Source: Tragulus kanchil
Taxonomy: Eukaryota > Chordata > Mammalia > Artiodactyla > Tragulidae
Length of the DNA: 64,000 bases
Assembly (NCBI GenBank): GCA_022376925.1
Contig: JAIOJX010000032.1
Coordinates: 203,852,939-203,916,938, forward strand
Direction: 5' to 3'
The translations under genes and the position numbers were made by a program. The notes beneath the pieces were generated by a model. That model was not told where the DNA came from. It worked only from the letters and a program-made list of their open reading frames with translations, and did no database searches. Below, one piece after another: positions 49,140 through 60,330 of this stretch. Position 1 is the first letter of the stretch. Each line of letters begins with the position of its first letter.

Positions 49140-49300
49140 TTTCTAAGTCTATATAATTATCTGAACTTGAGGTAACAATATTCATGCGGCAGCTGTGTTT
49201 TCAGGAGTACACGGGGTAAATCATACAAAGCCCAGGATCTAGCATGAGCTGGCCATTCAGTGGATCTTAGTCCCTTTCTCCTTCCCTTCCTTTTGTTCCT
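49140..49300 (+). mobile_element. MIR SINE, divergent
   Basis: AATTATCTGAACTTGAGGTAAC and AGGATCTAGCATGAGCTGGCC then CATTCAGTGGATCTTAG fit a decayed MIR. Confidence 0.55.
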
Positions 49301-49424
49301 TTCTTTAACAAATGGTAGAACAGTATCTCAACGTTTCAAAATCAGGGAGAAGTATTTCTGAACTAACAGCACATTGTAGGGCGCACCACCTGGAAGCCCA
49401 GCATTAGCTCGAGAGCTTTTCAAA

Positions 49425-49635
49425 TGCCTAATTCCACGCTAAGCCCTTTATTTGCCTTATCTTGGTTGGTCTTCACAGCAACCCACTGAGAAAGGTATTA
49501 TTATTATTTCATTTTAGAGATTATAAAACTGAGTTTTAAGCTAAATGACAGGTTTAACTGCACTCACAGTAAATAAAAAGAACCACTTTGAACCTAAAGC
49601 TGTATGATTCCAAAGGTACAATGAACAGAAAACTG
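49425..49635 (-). mobile_element. MIR SINE
   Basis: Inverted: TCTTCACAGCAACCCACTG, GGTATTATTATTATTTCATT, AGATTATAAAACTGAGTTT. Confidence 0.75.
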
Positions 49636-49699
49636 AAACCTTAAATAGTCCTTGCTAAAGATTTTCTAACAAATTATTATTTCTATAGACGTTTGTTTC

Positions 49700-49897
49700 G
49701 TTTTCATCGTTGTTCAATCACTAAGTCATTTTTTGCTCGATTCTTTTGTGACCCCATGGACTGTAGCCCACCAGGCTCCTCTGTCCATGGGATTTCCTAG
49801 GTAAGGATACTGGAGTGGGTTGCATTTCCTGGGATCGAACTTGTGTCTCTTGCTTGGCAGACAGATTTCTTCACCACTGAGTCATGTGGGGAGTCCA
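49700..49897 (-). mobile_element. Bov-tA SINE
   Basis: Inverted: GTTGTTCAATCACTAAGTC, CCCATGGACTGTAGCCCACC, GGGATCGAACTTGTGTCTC; a deletion removes the usual TTCTCCAGGGG stretch. Confidence 0.92.
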
Positions 49898-50477
49898 TGG
49901 ACCTTTGTTTCAGGAATACTAAAATCATCCAAGATGCAGATTAAAATGCTCAACTGTCTTGACAAAGTTGGGAAGCTCAGTACAACAGAGGAAGGATGAT
50001 CTGTGTAAAGCCGTCTGTTTGTTAACAAATGGGCCAGAGCCGCTGTACATTCACACGCAAAAAAACCGAACCTCAACCTAAGACTCAGACTTGAATCATC
50101 CCAAAGATGATTCTAAAAAATAATTGAAAAAAATAAAGAGATGTTTCAGTTTTAGCTACAGGTAATATGAGGATACCAATGAAGACAGAGAAGAGTAGGT
50201 TCCAGGCTGGGTACTAAATGTTCCCCATGCCTTTCCTCAGTGAAACCTTTAACATACCAGGAAGCAGAGACTAACGAGGCCCCACGTTACAGCCATGACG
50301 ACCGCTGCTGGAGAGGTCGGGAGTCGCCCAGCTAACAGCAGAGTCGAACACCTGTCTGCCCTGAGGTCCCACCTGCCTACTGCTGCCACTGCCTCACCTC
50401 TGAAATGGTGACTATCTGACCTAAAAAACAATATTTATTTCTTAGGTAGATCAGACATTTAAAGGCATATGTGGTGG

Positions 50478-50678
50478 TGGTTTAGCTGCTAAAGCATGTC
50501 AAACTTGCAACCCCATGGACTGTAGCCTAACAGGCTACTCAGTCCGTGGGATTTCCCAGGCAACAATAGTGGAGTGGGTTGTCATTTCCTTCTCCAGGGG
50601 ATCTTGCCAACCCAGGGACCGATGTGAGTCTCCTGCATTGCAGGTGGATTCTTTACTGCTGAGCCACTAGGGAAGCCC
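50478..50678 (-). mobile_element. Bov-tA SINE
   Basis: Inverted: CATGGACTGTAGCCTAACAG, CAGGCAACAATAGTGGAGTG, head TGAGCCACTAGGGAAGCCC. Confidence 0.92.
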
Positions 50679-52787
50679 TATAAAGACACCTAAACAAAGT
50701 TCAAATCAAGATGGATGGTAACAGCCAGATGGCCCAGGCGATCCATTTCTTTCTTCATGCCTTTTTATTTGCCCTCCCTACATCAATGACTAGGCCAAGG
50801 GGCAAGTGCCCGTCCTTGACCATCTGCACGTCACCCAATCTGGGAGTGTCCTTCAGATGCAAACAGTCTTTACATTTCAGTTCCACAATGGCAGGCATGT
50901 GCTTTCAAAAGAAACACAGGCCAGAGCCTCTGGAAGAGTGCTCAGACTTTCACATGGGCAACCGGGAGGACTGAGGACTCCACAAAGGACTTTCATGTCA
51001 TGGGATTATTATCAATGGAAGAAGACTGCCCTTATGTCCTATGGGGGTTCCCATCAGCTCTAGGCAGCAAGGGGAGAAGATATCATTGCCTAAAACTGGT
51101 GAGCTACTGGTTAAGCAATCTGCTGCCTGTCCAAGAGTAGAGCCTAATCTGCGGCAAGAGAGATGGAGCCCACCGTGAAGAGCTTCAGCCAGTGGGTACT
51201 CTCTCACTGTCCTATGACTTGCCTCCACCTTCCGTCTTTCTGCTCTGATGGCAAGAGGAATACTGATATCATCCACGTGCCAGGACGACAAAGTGGACAT
51301 GGCTGGGGTGGGAGCTGTCCAGGTATGGAAGGGTTAAGGTGTGTCCTGTGCTGTTGGCCCTTGGTTATTATCACTTTGAAAAGCCCTGGGTTTACAGGAA
51401 GAGTGTGAGAATGCTGCCGCTTTCCCAGCCAACATTTGGTTCCCATTACCGTGAATAATCTCTCTCCACCCTCTCTCCCCAACCCCCCTGCTTCTACTTT
51501 TTCCACATTCTATATTAAAAGTACATCAAACACTTTTCTTCCTTTTTAATATTTTCCTTAAGCTTCCTTCACTCAATGTGCTGAGTTCTGTGACTTTTCT
51601 GGTTATCCATTACTGAGGGAGGGAAAGGGTAACCCTCCTTGGATGAAATCAATCGAAAGACTACTCAGTCCGTGGGATTTCCCAGGCAACAATAGTGGAG
51701 TGGGTTGTCATTTCCTTCTCCAGGGGATCTTGCCAACCCAGGGACCGATGTGAGTCTCCTGCATTGCAGGTGGATTCTTTACTGCTGAGCCACTAGGGAA
51801 GCCCTATAAAGACACCTAAACAAAGTTCAAATCAAGATGGATGGTAACAGCCAGATGGCCCAGGCGATCCATTTCTTTCTTCATGCCTTTTTATTTGCCC
51901 TCCCTACATCAATGACTAGGCCAAGGGGCAAGTGCCCGTCCTTGACCATCTGCACGTCACCCAATCTGGGAGTGTCCTTCAGATGCAAACAGTCTTTACA
52001 TTTCAGTTCCACAATGGCAGGCATGTGCTTTCAAAAGAAACACAGGCCAGAGCCTCTGGAAGAGTGCTCAGACTTTCACATGGGCAACCGGGAGGACTGA
52101 GGACTCCACAAAGGACTTTCATGTCATGGGATTATTATCAATGGAAGAAGACTGCCCTTATGTCCTATGGGGGTTCCCATCAGCTCTAGGCAGCAAGGGG
52201 AGAAGATATCATTGCCTAAAACTGGTGAGCTACTGGTTAAGCAATCTGCTGCCTGTCCAAGAGTAGAGCCTAATCTGCGGCAAGAGAGATGGAGCCCACC
52301 GTGAAGAGCTTCAGCCAGTGGGTACTCTCTCACTGTCCTATGACTTGCCTCCACCTTCCGTCTTTCTGCTCTGATGGCAAGAGGAATACTGATATCATCC
52401 ACGTGCCAGGACGACAAAGTGGACATGGCTGGGGTGGGAGCTGTCCAGGTATGGAAGGGTTAAGGTGTGTCCTGTGCTGTTGGCCCTTGGTTATTATCAC
52501 TTTGAAAAGCCCTGGGTTTACAGGAAGAGTGTGAGAATGCTGCCGCTTTCCCAGCCAACATTTGGTTCCCATTACCGTGAATAATCTCTCTCCACCCTCT
52601 TTCCCCAGCCCCCATCCTTCTTCTACTTTTTCCACATTCTATATTAAAAGTACATCAAACACTTTTCTTCCTTTTTAATATTTTCCTTAAGCTTCCTTCA
52701 CTCAATGTGCTGAGTTCTGTGACTTTTCTGGTTATCCATTACTGAGGGAGGGGAAAGGGTAACCCTCCTTGGATGAAATCAATCGAA
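50535..52787. repeat. Tandem segment pair 18 (50535-51658 / 51661-52787)
   Basis: Offset 1126. The first copy differs within 190 bases of its end (CCCCAACCCCCCTGCTTC against CCCCAGCCCCCATCCTTC, and one G lost in GAGGGAGGG). Confidence 0.95.
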
Positions 52788-53217
52788 AACAAAAGCAGGA
52801 GAGAGAAGTACTTCAGCAGTGCAGGATTCACAAAAGAAGCTAATGCACAGCGATCCTTCCCAGTCTTAACTGATACTAAGAAAGTGCCCACTGAGAACTC
52901 TTTTACCTTTCTGTCTCTCAGTCCCATCTTAGTTATGTTCTTGCCCCAAAACAAACCATCTCTATAATTATATATCTGAAGATAGGTCTTTGCCTCATTT
53001 CATCAGCAGAAAAACAGGAGACAATCTACGGGAAAGGAATGAGCGATAGTCCAGAGGAACAGATTCTGGCAAGCACACTATAGGTTGCAGAGGGGAATGG
53101 CACAGCCATTTGAGAGCCCTTTCTGAGGCCAACTTTATAGTCTCTATGCACATTCAAAGTGTATATATCATTTGATCCCACAAAGTCCACTTCTTAGAAT
53201 GTAGTCTATAGAAATTC
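50679..53217. other. Unrecognised duplicated sequence, pair 18
   Basis: GC content is moderate and open frames exist on both strands, but without splice or protein support. Confidence 0.4.
51661..51804 (-). mobile_element. Bov-tA SINE, truncated by junction
   Basis: Copy of 50535-50678; begins mid-element. Confidence 0.9.
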
Positions 53218-53467
53218 TTTTTTTTTTTTTGGCCACTTCTATTGGTCCTTCATTTATTTCCATCTTTGCTCTTTTGGCCCATGCAGGCCTCCCATTGCAG
53301 CGGCCTCTCTGGCTGCAGAGCACCAGCTCTGGGCGCATGCGCTCCAGAGCTCTGGCTCGGCAGTTGGACGCACCAGTCCAGCCACTCCATGGCATAAATG
53401 AACCGGTGCCCCTTGCACCACTCCACGCCAGGGAATGAACCGGCACCGCTTGCACTGCAAGGCAGTG
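53218..53467 (-). mobile_element. CHR-type SINE with internal rearrangement
   Basis: Inverted; ends GCACTGCAAGGCAGTG where a head should follow, and has the AACCGGTGCCCCTTGCA segment twice (53401 and 53440). CTATAGAAATTCTT occurs on both sides (about 53207 and 53470) as the target duplication. Confidence 0.85.
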
Positions 53468-53611
53468 TTCTATAGAAATTCTTGCACATGCATACAAAGA
53501 TACGCATACAAGCCATTCGCTGCAGATGCCTAAACTGGATGCAACCTAGTGTTCCCTAACAAGAGAATGGCAAAATAAATTACAGTACATTCATCTTTTG
53601 GAAAATCACAC

Positions 53612-53796
53612 GTAAAAGTTGCTCAGTCATGTCCGACTCTTTGTGACCCATGGACAAACAATGGAATTCTCCAGGCAAGAGTACTGGAGTGGGCTGCCTT
53701 TCTCTTCTCCAGGTGAACTTCCTGACCCAAGGATTGAACCAGGGTCTTCTGCATTGCAAGCAGATTCTTTACCAGATGTGCTACAAGGGAATCCCA
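53612..53796 (-). mobile_element. Bov-tA SINE
   Basis: Inverted: GTTGCTCAGTCATGTCCGAC, GGCAAGAGTACTGGAGTGGG, GGATTGAACCAGGGTCTTC. Confidence 0.92.
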
Positions 53797-53841
53797 AGGA
53801 AAACTACATAGTGGTCAAGCATATTCAGATAAACTTATATA

Positions 53842-53970
53842 GGGATTTCTCTGGTGGTCCAGTGGTTAAGACTCTGTGCCTCCATTGCAGGTGGCATGAG
53901 TTTGATCCCTGGGTAGGGAACTAAGATTCCTCATGCAGCGCAGTACAGCCAAAAAATAAATAAATCAATA
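53842..53970 (+). mobile_element. CHR-2-like SINE
   Basis: GGGATTTCTCTGGTGGTCCAG head, TTTGATCCCTGGGTAGGG, AAAAAATAAATAAATC tail. Confidence 0.9.
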
Positions 53971-55019
53971 AGATAAGCTTATATAAACAAACTGGAGAAA
54001 CATGGTGAAAGTAGGGTCACAGGAAAATATACGGAAAAATATACAAATATATCCTTTAACTGTGGCTACCTCTGAAGAGGTGACTTCATTGTGTCATAAT
54101 CTGTATATATTTCTGTTAGATTATTTTATGATGTGATTACATGTGTGTATTATTTGTACAACTAATTTTTATAAAGTATGAAGATAAATATTTCAGTCAA
54201 TAGAAAATAGGAACATATATAATATATACATATAGGTCTCTGTGTGTGTATATATGTATGTGTGTGTGTGTGTATATATACATATCCTCCCCACCCCCAT
54301 ACAGCCCTGTATAAACACTCTTGACCTGGAAGAAATTCAAAACTCAGAAAATTTCTTAACTTTACAATATGTACCAAGACAGACAAAATGCCAGAGTAGC
54401 AGATCAACAGGAAAGAAGGCATGATGATTCTAAAAAATGTGAAAGTTTCCAAGGACAAAGCTGTGATAATGCCAGCAGTAAACGGTGGCTGAACTGTACG
54501 ATATGCTCACTGCAAGGATGGAAGAAAGGAACGGTGTGTCTGTGCGTGTGTGTGTCTGTGTGCATGTGCGTGCATATGGCTGTGTGTGTGGCTGGAGCAG
54601 GGGCAAGAGGAAGTAGTACAAGAATGCAAAACTTTCATTTTCTGACAGGAATTTAATAACTAACATATAAAATAAAAAGCCCTCAGATGGCAGATAAACA
54701 TGATTTAGAAATATGAAAGTAAGTAACAGAAGAGACAGCTAAAAAAAAATAAAATTGAAAGCAGTTATCTCTGAAGTGTGGAAATTAAGGTTGGGTAGCA
54801 GTGGGAGAAGAAGGGGCAGGGGACTCCCATTTTCATTATAAACTTCATAGAATTACTTAACTTTTAGAACTATATACTTGAACTATTGTAGGAACCAGTT
54901 CCAAGATGGCCCCCAATGATCCCCACATCCTGGTATTCATATCCTAGGTAATCCTCTCCCACACTGAATGGAGCTGGCCTGTGTAAACAGTAGGATATTG
55001 CAAAAATGATAGTGTATTT
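53971..55019. other. Single-copy, mainly unrecognised
   Basis: TG-rich microsatellites and an old repeat-like stretch near 54895-55010 (CCAAGATGGCCCCCAATGAT) that I cannot name. Confidence 0.4.
54238..54280. repeat. Imperfect TG/TA microsatellite
   Basis: TCTGTGTGTGTATATATGTATG followed by TG and TA units. A second TG-rich stretch lies at 54533-54592. Confidence 0.85.
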
Positions 55020-55316
55020 GAAAGATCTAAACATAAGAGCTGAAACTATAAAACTCTTCAATGAAAACAAAGGGCAAGAGCTTCCGGACACTGGGTTTGA
55101 CACTTGGATATATGCCAAAGACACAGACCAAGCAGAAAAAATTTAAAAATTGTACTTCGTCAAAATTAAAAACTTTTGTGCATCAAAGGATGCTATCAAC
55201 AGAGTAAAAATGCAACCCACAGAACAGGAAAATATTCGAAAGTTTCAAATCATATATCTGATAACTCCTAAAACTCAAGAACGAAAATCCATACTCAGTT
55301 TAAAAATAGGCAAAGG

Positions 55317-55634
55317 GGTCTTCCCTGGTGGTCCAGTGGGTAAGGACACCGCCTTGCAGTGCAAGGGGCGCCGGTTCGAGTCCTGGCCTGTGAAGATCCC
55401 ACGTGCCACGGAGCGGCTGGACTGATGTGTCCAACTACCGAGCAGAGCTCTGGAGCGCATGCGCCCAGAGCCGGTGCTCTGCGACAACAGAGGCTGCCGC
55501 GATGGGAGGCCCACACGGGCCAAAGAAAAAAGATGGATGAAAATGGACAAATGAAAGAGCAATAGAAGTGGCCCACCTGCTCCCCTCCCTCCCCACACCC
55601 ACCAAAAATAAATAAGTAAATAAATCTTTGGAAA
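55317..55634 (+). mobile_element. Young CHR-type SINE with GC-rich extension
   Basis: Perfect 15-base target duplication AAAAATAGGCAAAGG (55302-55316 and 55635-55649). GAAGTGGCCCACCTGCTCCCC extension and AAATAAATAAGTAAATAAATC tail. Confidence 0.95.
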
Positions 55635-55918
55635 AAAAATAGGCAAAGGACCTGAATAGACATTTGACTAAAAAAGATGCACAAATGGCCAAGAAGCATG
55701 TGCAAAGATGCTCAACATCACTAATTATTAGGGAAACACAAATCAAAACCCACAATGATATACCACCTCACACCCATCAGGATGACCACTATTTAAGAAA
55801 AAAATGTGTTGGAGAAGATGTGGAGAAACTGAAACCCTTGTGCACTGCTGGTGAAAATCAGAAATGGTACAGCTGCTCTGGAAAACAGTATAGAGCTTCC
55901 TCAAAAAATTTAAAAAGG

Positions 55919-56145
55919 CACTACCCTGGTGGTCGAATGTTTAAGAATCTGCCTTGCAATGCAGGGGATGAGAGTCCAACACTCATTAAATATGGGAACT
56001 AAGATCCCTATGTCGTGGAGCAACTAAGTTGGTGCACAATAGCTTCTGAGCCTCCACACCCCAACCAGAGAGTCCCTGCAGTGAAACCAAGATTCTGAGC
56101 ATCACAGCTGAGACCCAACACAGCCAAATAAATAAATAATACATT
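55919..56145 (+). mobile_element. CHR-1-like SINE
   Basis: CACTACCCTGGTGGTCGAATG head, AGCATCACAGCTGAGACCC, AATAAATAAATAATAC tail. Inserted into the L1. Copies at 57018-57245 and, head missing, 58303-58390. Confidence 0.85.
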
Positions 56146-56168
56146 AAAAATACTTAAAAACAGAATTG

Positions 56169-56498
56169 CTTTTCTGCTCCAAAAAACACTAAATGGTGGA
56201 TGATGCTGGTGTTCTAGGAGGCCAGGAGATGACCATCACTGCTTCCACAGAGGTATGGGTGGCAGATATGCTCAGACTGGAGTCAAGGCCACAGAGGTCA
56301 CTGCCGGGAGGCTGAGGACAAGAAGTGGCTTCCTGTTACAAGCCAGGGTGCATGGTCATGGACATGAAGACCACATCCCTGCCAGAAATATATCTCTTCT
56401 CCCCGTCCATCAAGGAGGTCTGAAACCATGGATTTTCTCTTGGAGATGACCCTGGAAGACTACACCTGTGTAAAGCAGACCCATCCTGGCTGTAAGTC
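56169..56498 (+). pseudogene. RPS2: RPS2 processed pseudogene, truncated 5' copy
   Basis: The first copy (ATG at 56193) is cut at the junction near 56498. It lacks a short stretch (AAATGGTGAG) present in the later copies just before the junction, typical of the degraded ends of these segments. Confidence 0.8.
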
Positions 56499-56734
56499 CA
56501 CGGAGCGGCTGGACCGATATGTCCAAATACCGAGCCGGAGCTGTGGAGTGCATGCGCCCAGAGCCGGTGCTCTGCGACAACAGAGGCCGCCGCGATGGGA
56601 GGCCCACATGGGCCAAAAGAAAAAAAAAAAGATGGATGAAAATGGACAAATGAAAGAGCAATAGAAGTGGCCCACCTGCTCCCCTCCCTCCCCACACCCA
56701 CCAAAAATAAATAAGTAAATAAATCTTTGGAAAA
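56499..56734 (+). mobile_element. Young CHR-type SINE, 3' part (duplicated)
   Basis: Copy of 55408 onward with several substitutions in the first 70 bases (GATATGTCCAAATACCGAGC). Confidence 0.9.
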
Positions 56735-57017
56735 AAAATAGGCAAAGGACCTGAATAGACATTTGACTAAAAAAGATGCACAAATGGCCAAGAAGCATGT
56801 GCAAAGATGCTCAACATCACTAATTATTAGGGAAACACAAATCAAAACCCACAATGATATACCACCTCACACCCATCAGGATGACCACTATTTAAGAAAA
56901 AAATGTGTTGGAGAAGATGTGGAGAAACTGAAACCCTTGTGCACTGCTGGTGAAAATCAGAAATGGTACAGCTGCTCTGGAAAACAGTATAGAGCTTCCT
57001 CAAAAAATTTAAAAAGG

Positions 57018-57245
57018 CACTACCCTGGTGGTCGAATGTTTAAGAATCTGCCTTGCAATGCAGGGGATGAGAGTCCAACACTCATTAAATATGGGAACTA
57101 AGATCCCCTATGTCGTGGAGCAACTAAGTTGGTGCACAATAGCTTCTGAGCCTCCACACCCCAACCAGAGAGTCCCTGCAGTGAAACCAAGATTCTGAGC
57201 ATCACAGCTGAGACCCAACACAGCCAAATAAATAAATAATACATT
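57018..57245 (+). mobile_element. CHR-1-like SINE (duplicated)
   Basis: Copy of 55919-56145 with one extra C (AGATCCCCTATG). Confidence 0.85.
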
Positions 57246-57268
57246 AAAAATACTTAAAAACAGAATTG

Positions 57269-58130
57269 CTTTTCTGCTCCAAAAAACACTAAATGGTGGA
57301 TGATGCTGGTGTTCTAGGAGGCCAGGAGATGACCATCACTGCTTCCACAGAGGTATGGGTGGCAGATATGCTCAGACTGGAGTCAAGGCCACAGAGGTCA
57401 CTGCCGGGAGGCTGAGGACAAGAAGTGGCTTCCTGTTACAAGCCAGGGTGCATGGTCATGGACATGAAGACCACATCCCTGCCAGAAATATATCTCTTCT
57501 CCCCGTCCATCAAGGAGGTCTGAAACCATGGATTTTCTCTTGGAGATGACCCTAAATGGTGAGCTGGAAGACTACACCTGTGTAAAAGCAGACCCATCCT
57601 GGCCAGCAGACCAGGTTCAAGGCATCTGTGGCCACTGAGGACTGACTACATGTTAACTTGGGCAAGCAATCCAAGGAGGGTGACACTGCCATCCCTGCGG
57701 TCATTGCCTCAGCCAAGTGCTCCATTGCGGCTGTGCAGTGAGGCTACTTGGTAAACAAGACGAGCAAGCCCCATGCTGTCCTATGCAAGGTGACCCGCCA
57801 CTGTGGTCCTTTGCTGGTGTCTCTCAACCCACCTCAAAGGCACTTGTGCCCAAGAAACTGATGACCAGTATCAATCACTACTACACCTTGTCTCGAGCTG
57901 CACTGCCACTCTGAGGGACTGCACCATGCCTACCTTTGATGCCATCTCAAAGAGCTACAGCTATTCACCTTGACCTCTAGAAAGAGATCCTGTTCACTCA
58001 GTCACCCTGTCAGGAACATCCTGACCAAATATTTACTAAGAGCTCCATCAGAGTTTCCATGAAGACCCAAGCCCTGCTATGGTCACTGAGTAGAATGTTT
58101 ATACAAGAAAGATAAAGTGAAATTATGCTT
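57269..58130 (+). pseudogene. RPS2: RPS2 processed pseudogene (complete copy)
   Basis: This is an intronless, decayed copy of the small-subunit ribosomal protein S2 (uS5) mRNA. It begins with a terminal oligopyrimidine start (CTTTTCTGC) and an ATG at 57293 followed by a DDAG-like N-terminus. Further along are EDKKWLPVT, EIYLFS, FKA and, near the end, TFDAISKSYSYS and RVS-like blocks spread over several frames. The 3' untranslated match includes TTTATACAAGAAAGATAAAGTG, where GATAAA stands for the AATAAA signal. In-frame stops and frameshifts abolish coding, and the glycine/arginine-rich N-terminal repeat is shortened. It is inserted in an L1 3' end: AACAGAATTGC before it and AATAGAATTAC after the following SINE look like the diverged target duplication. 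Near-identical copies at 56169-56498 (5' part) and 58415-59276 come from the segment duplications. Confidence 0.85.
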
Positions 58131-58148
58131 AGAAAAGATAAAGTCATG

Positions 58149-58302
58149 GGCTTCCCTGGTGGTCCAGTGGGAAAAGAGTCTGCCTTGCAGTGCAAGGGGC
58201 ACCAGTTCGATCCCTGGCCCAGGAAGATCCCACGTGCCGTGGAGCAGCTGGACCGGTGTGTCCAATTACGAGCCAGTGCTCTGGAGCACATGCACCCAGA
58301 GC
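58149..58302 (+). mobile_element. CHR-type SINE, truncated by junction
   Basis: GGCTTCCCTGGTGGTCCAGTG to CATGCACCCAGAGCC, then jumps to another element. Confidence 0.9.
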
Positions 58303-58414
58303 CACAATAGCTTCTGAGGCCCTGCAGTGAAACCAAGATTCTGAGCATCACAGCTGAGACCCAACACAGCCAAATAAATAAATAATACATTAAAAATACT
58401 TAAAAACAGAATTG

Positions 58415-59276
58415 CTTTTCTGCTCCAAAAAACACTAAATGGTGGATGATGCTGGTGTTCTAGGAGGCCAGGAGATGACCATCACTGCTTCCACAGAGGT
58501 ATGGGTGGCAGATATGCTCAGACTGGAGTCAAGGCCACAGAGGTCACTGCCGGGAGGCTGAGGACAAGAAGTGGCTTCCTGTTACAAGCCAGGGTGCATG
58601 GTCATGGACATGAAGACCACATCCCTGCCAGAAATATATCTCTTCTCCCCGTCCATCAAGGAGGTCTGAAACCATGGATTTTCTCTTGGAGATGACCCTA
58701 AATGGTGAGCTGGAAGACTACACCTGTGTAAAAGCAGACCCATCCTGGCCAGCAGACCAGGTTCAAGGCATCTGTGGCCACTGAGGACTGACTACATGTT
58801 AACTTGGGCAAGCAATCCAAGGAGGGTGACACTGCCATCCCTGCGGTCATTGCCTCAGCCAAGTGCTCCATTGCGGCTGTGCAGTGAGGCTACTTGGTAA
58901 ACAAGACGAGCAAGCCCCATGCTGTCCTATGCAAGGTGACCCGCCACTGTGGTCCTTTGCTGGTGTCTCTCAACCCACCTCAAAGGCACTTGTGCCCAAG
59001 AAACTGATGACCAGTATCAATCACTACTACACCTTGTCTCGAGCTGCACTGCCACTCTGAGGGACTGCACCATGCCTACCTTTGATGCCATCTCAAAGAG
59101 CTACAGCTATTCACCTTGACCTCTAGAAAGAGATCCTGTTCACTCAGTCACCCTGTCAGGAACATCCTGACCAAATATTTACTAAGAGCTCCATCAGAGT
59201 TTCCATGAAGACCCAAGCCCTGCTATGGTCACTGAGTAGAATGTTTATACAAGAAAGATAAAGTGAAATTATGCTT
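58415..59276 (+). pseudogene. RPS2: RPS2 processed pseudogene, duplicated copy
   Basis: Second full copy of the same pseudogene, offset by 1146 bases, with ATG at 58439 and the same stops and frameshifts. Sharing every disabling lesion shows it was copied with its surroundings and is not a second retrotransposition event. Confidence 0.85.
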
Positions 59277-59294
59277 AGAAAAGATAAAGTCATG

Positions 59295-59540
59295 GGCTTC
59301 CCTGGTGGTCCAGTGGGAAAAGAGTCTGCCTTGCAGTGCAAGGGGCACCAGTTCGATCCCTGGCCCAGGAAGATCCCACGTGCCGTGGAGCAGCTGGACC
59401 GGTGTGTCCAATTACGAGCCAGTGCTCTGGAGCACATGCACCCAGAGCCAGTGCTCTGCAGTGAGAGAGGCCACTGCAATGGGAGGCCCACACAAGCCAA
59501 AGAATAAAGATGGATGAAAATAAATTAATTAAAAAAAAAA
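59295..59540 (+). mobile_element. CHR-type SINE, complete
   Basis: Full version of 58149. Flanks AAAAGATAAAGTCAT and AAAAGATAAGGTCAT form a 15-base target duplication with one mismatch. Confidence 0.94.
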
Positions 59541-59744
59541 GATAAGGTCATTAATTATGCTTAGAAAAAAATAGAATTACTATATGATTCAGCAATTCTA
59601 CCCTGCATATATGCCCAGAAGACGAAAGCAGGCCCACGAAAAACTATGTGTACACCCATGATAATAGCAGCATTATTCACAACAGCCCAAAGGCAGAAGC
59701 AACCCACGTGTCATCGACAGATGACTGGATAAGCAAACTGTGTG

Positions 59745-59950
59745 TGCCTGCTAAGTTGCTTCAGTCGTGTCTGATTCTTTGTGACCCCACGGACTGTAGT
59801 CTGTCAGGCTCCACTGTCCATGGGAGTCTCCAGGCAAGAACATTGGAGTGGGCTGCTGTGCCCTCCTCCAGGGGATCTTCCTGACCCAGGGACGGAACCC
59901 ATGTCTCACTGGCAAGCAAGTTCTTTACCAGTACTGTTGCCTGGGAAGCC
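59745..59950 (-). mobile_element. Bov-tA SINE
   Basis: Inverted: GTTGCTTCAGTCGTGTCTG, GGCAAGAACATTGGAGTGGG, GCCTGGGAAGCCC at right; inserted in the L1 tail. Confidence 0.93.
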
Positions 59951-60330
59951 CAAACAAACTGTGGTGTAGACATATGACAGACTGTTATTCAGCCTTTAAA
60001 GGAAGGAAATTCTGGCACAGGTTACAACATGGATGAACCTTGAGGACATTGTGCTAAATGAAATAAGCCAGGTATAGAAGTACACGTACTGTAGAATTCC
60101 ACACATACAAGGCACCTGATATAGCAGTCACATTCATAGAGAGAGAGAATGGAAGGGTGGTTGTTACAGGCTGACAGAGAAAGGATGGGGAGCTCTTTTT
60201 CAATTGGTGCAGAATTTCCATTTTGTAAGATGAAAAGACATCTTGAAGTGGATGTGCTTGATGGTTGCACTGAACTACACACCTAAAAATGGTAAATTTT
60301 ATGTATATGTTTCCAAGTTTAAAATTTTAA

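Larger units (their letters stand above)
55408..57600. repeat. Tandem segment pair 19 (55408-56490 / 56499-57600)
   Basis: Offset 1091 at the left edge. The second copy starts inside a SINE and carries a burst of substitutions in its first 70 bases. The first copy lacks ten bases just before its end. Confidence 0.95.
57135..59453. repeat. Tandem segment pair 20 (57135-58302 / 58303-59453)
   Basis: Offset 1168, falling to 1146 because the second copy lacks about 22 bases (the CCTCCACACCCCAACC region) within 20 bases of its start. Chained to pair 19. Confidence 0.95.
55020..60325 (+). mobile_element. Old L1 3' end, nested and duplicated
   Basis: Scattered L1 parts in sense order: end of ORF2 (ACTTCGTCAAAATTAAAAAC at 55155), 3' region (CAAAACCCACAATGATATACC at 55745; GGAGAAGATGTGGAGAAACTG) and terminal part (GCAATTCTACCCTGCATATAT at 59592; AACATGGATGAACCTTGAGG at 60027). 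It is interrupted by four SINEs and the RPS2 pseudogene and inflated by pairs 19, 20 and 21. Confidence 0.82.

Noticed and set aside
50248..50405. Possible MIR relic in the minus orientation
   Set aside because: Some resemblance (GCAGAGTCGAACACCTGTC) but too diverged for me to call.
50711..51506. Cluster of 80-100 codon frames on both strands
   Set aside because: No family resemblance and no consistent splice context; overlapping frames on both strands suggest chance.
57355..57549. 64-codon plus-strand frame MGGRYAQTG and following
   Set aside because: It is a frame-shifted reading of the RPS2 pseudogene, not a separate gene.
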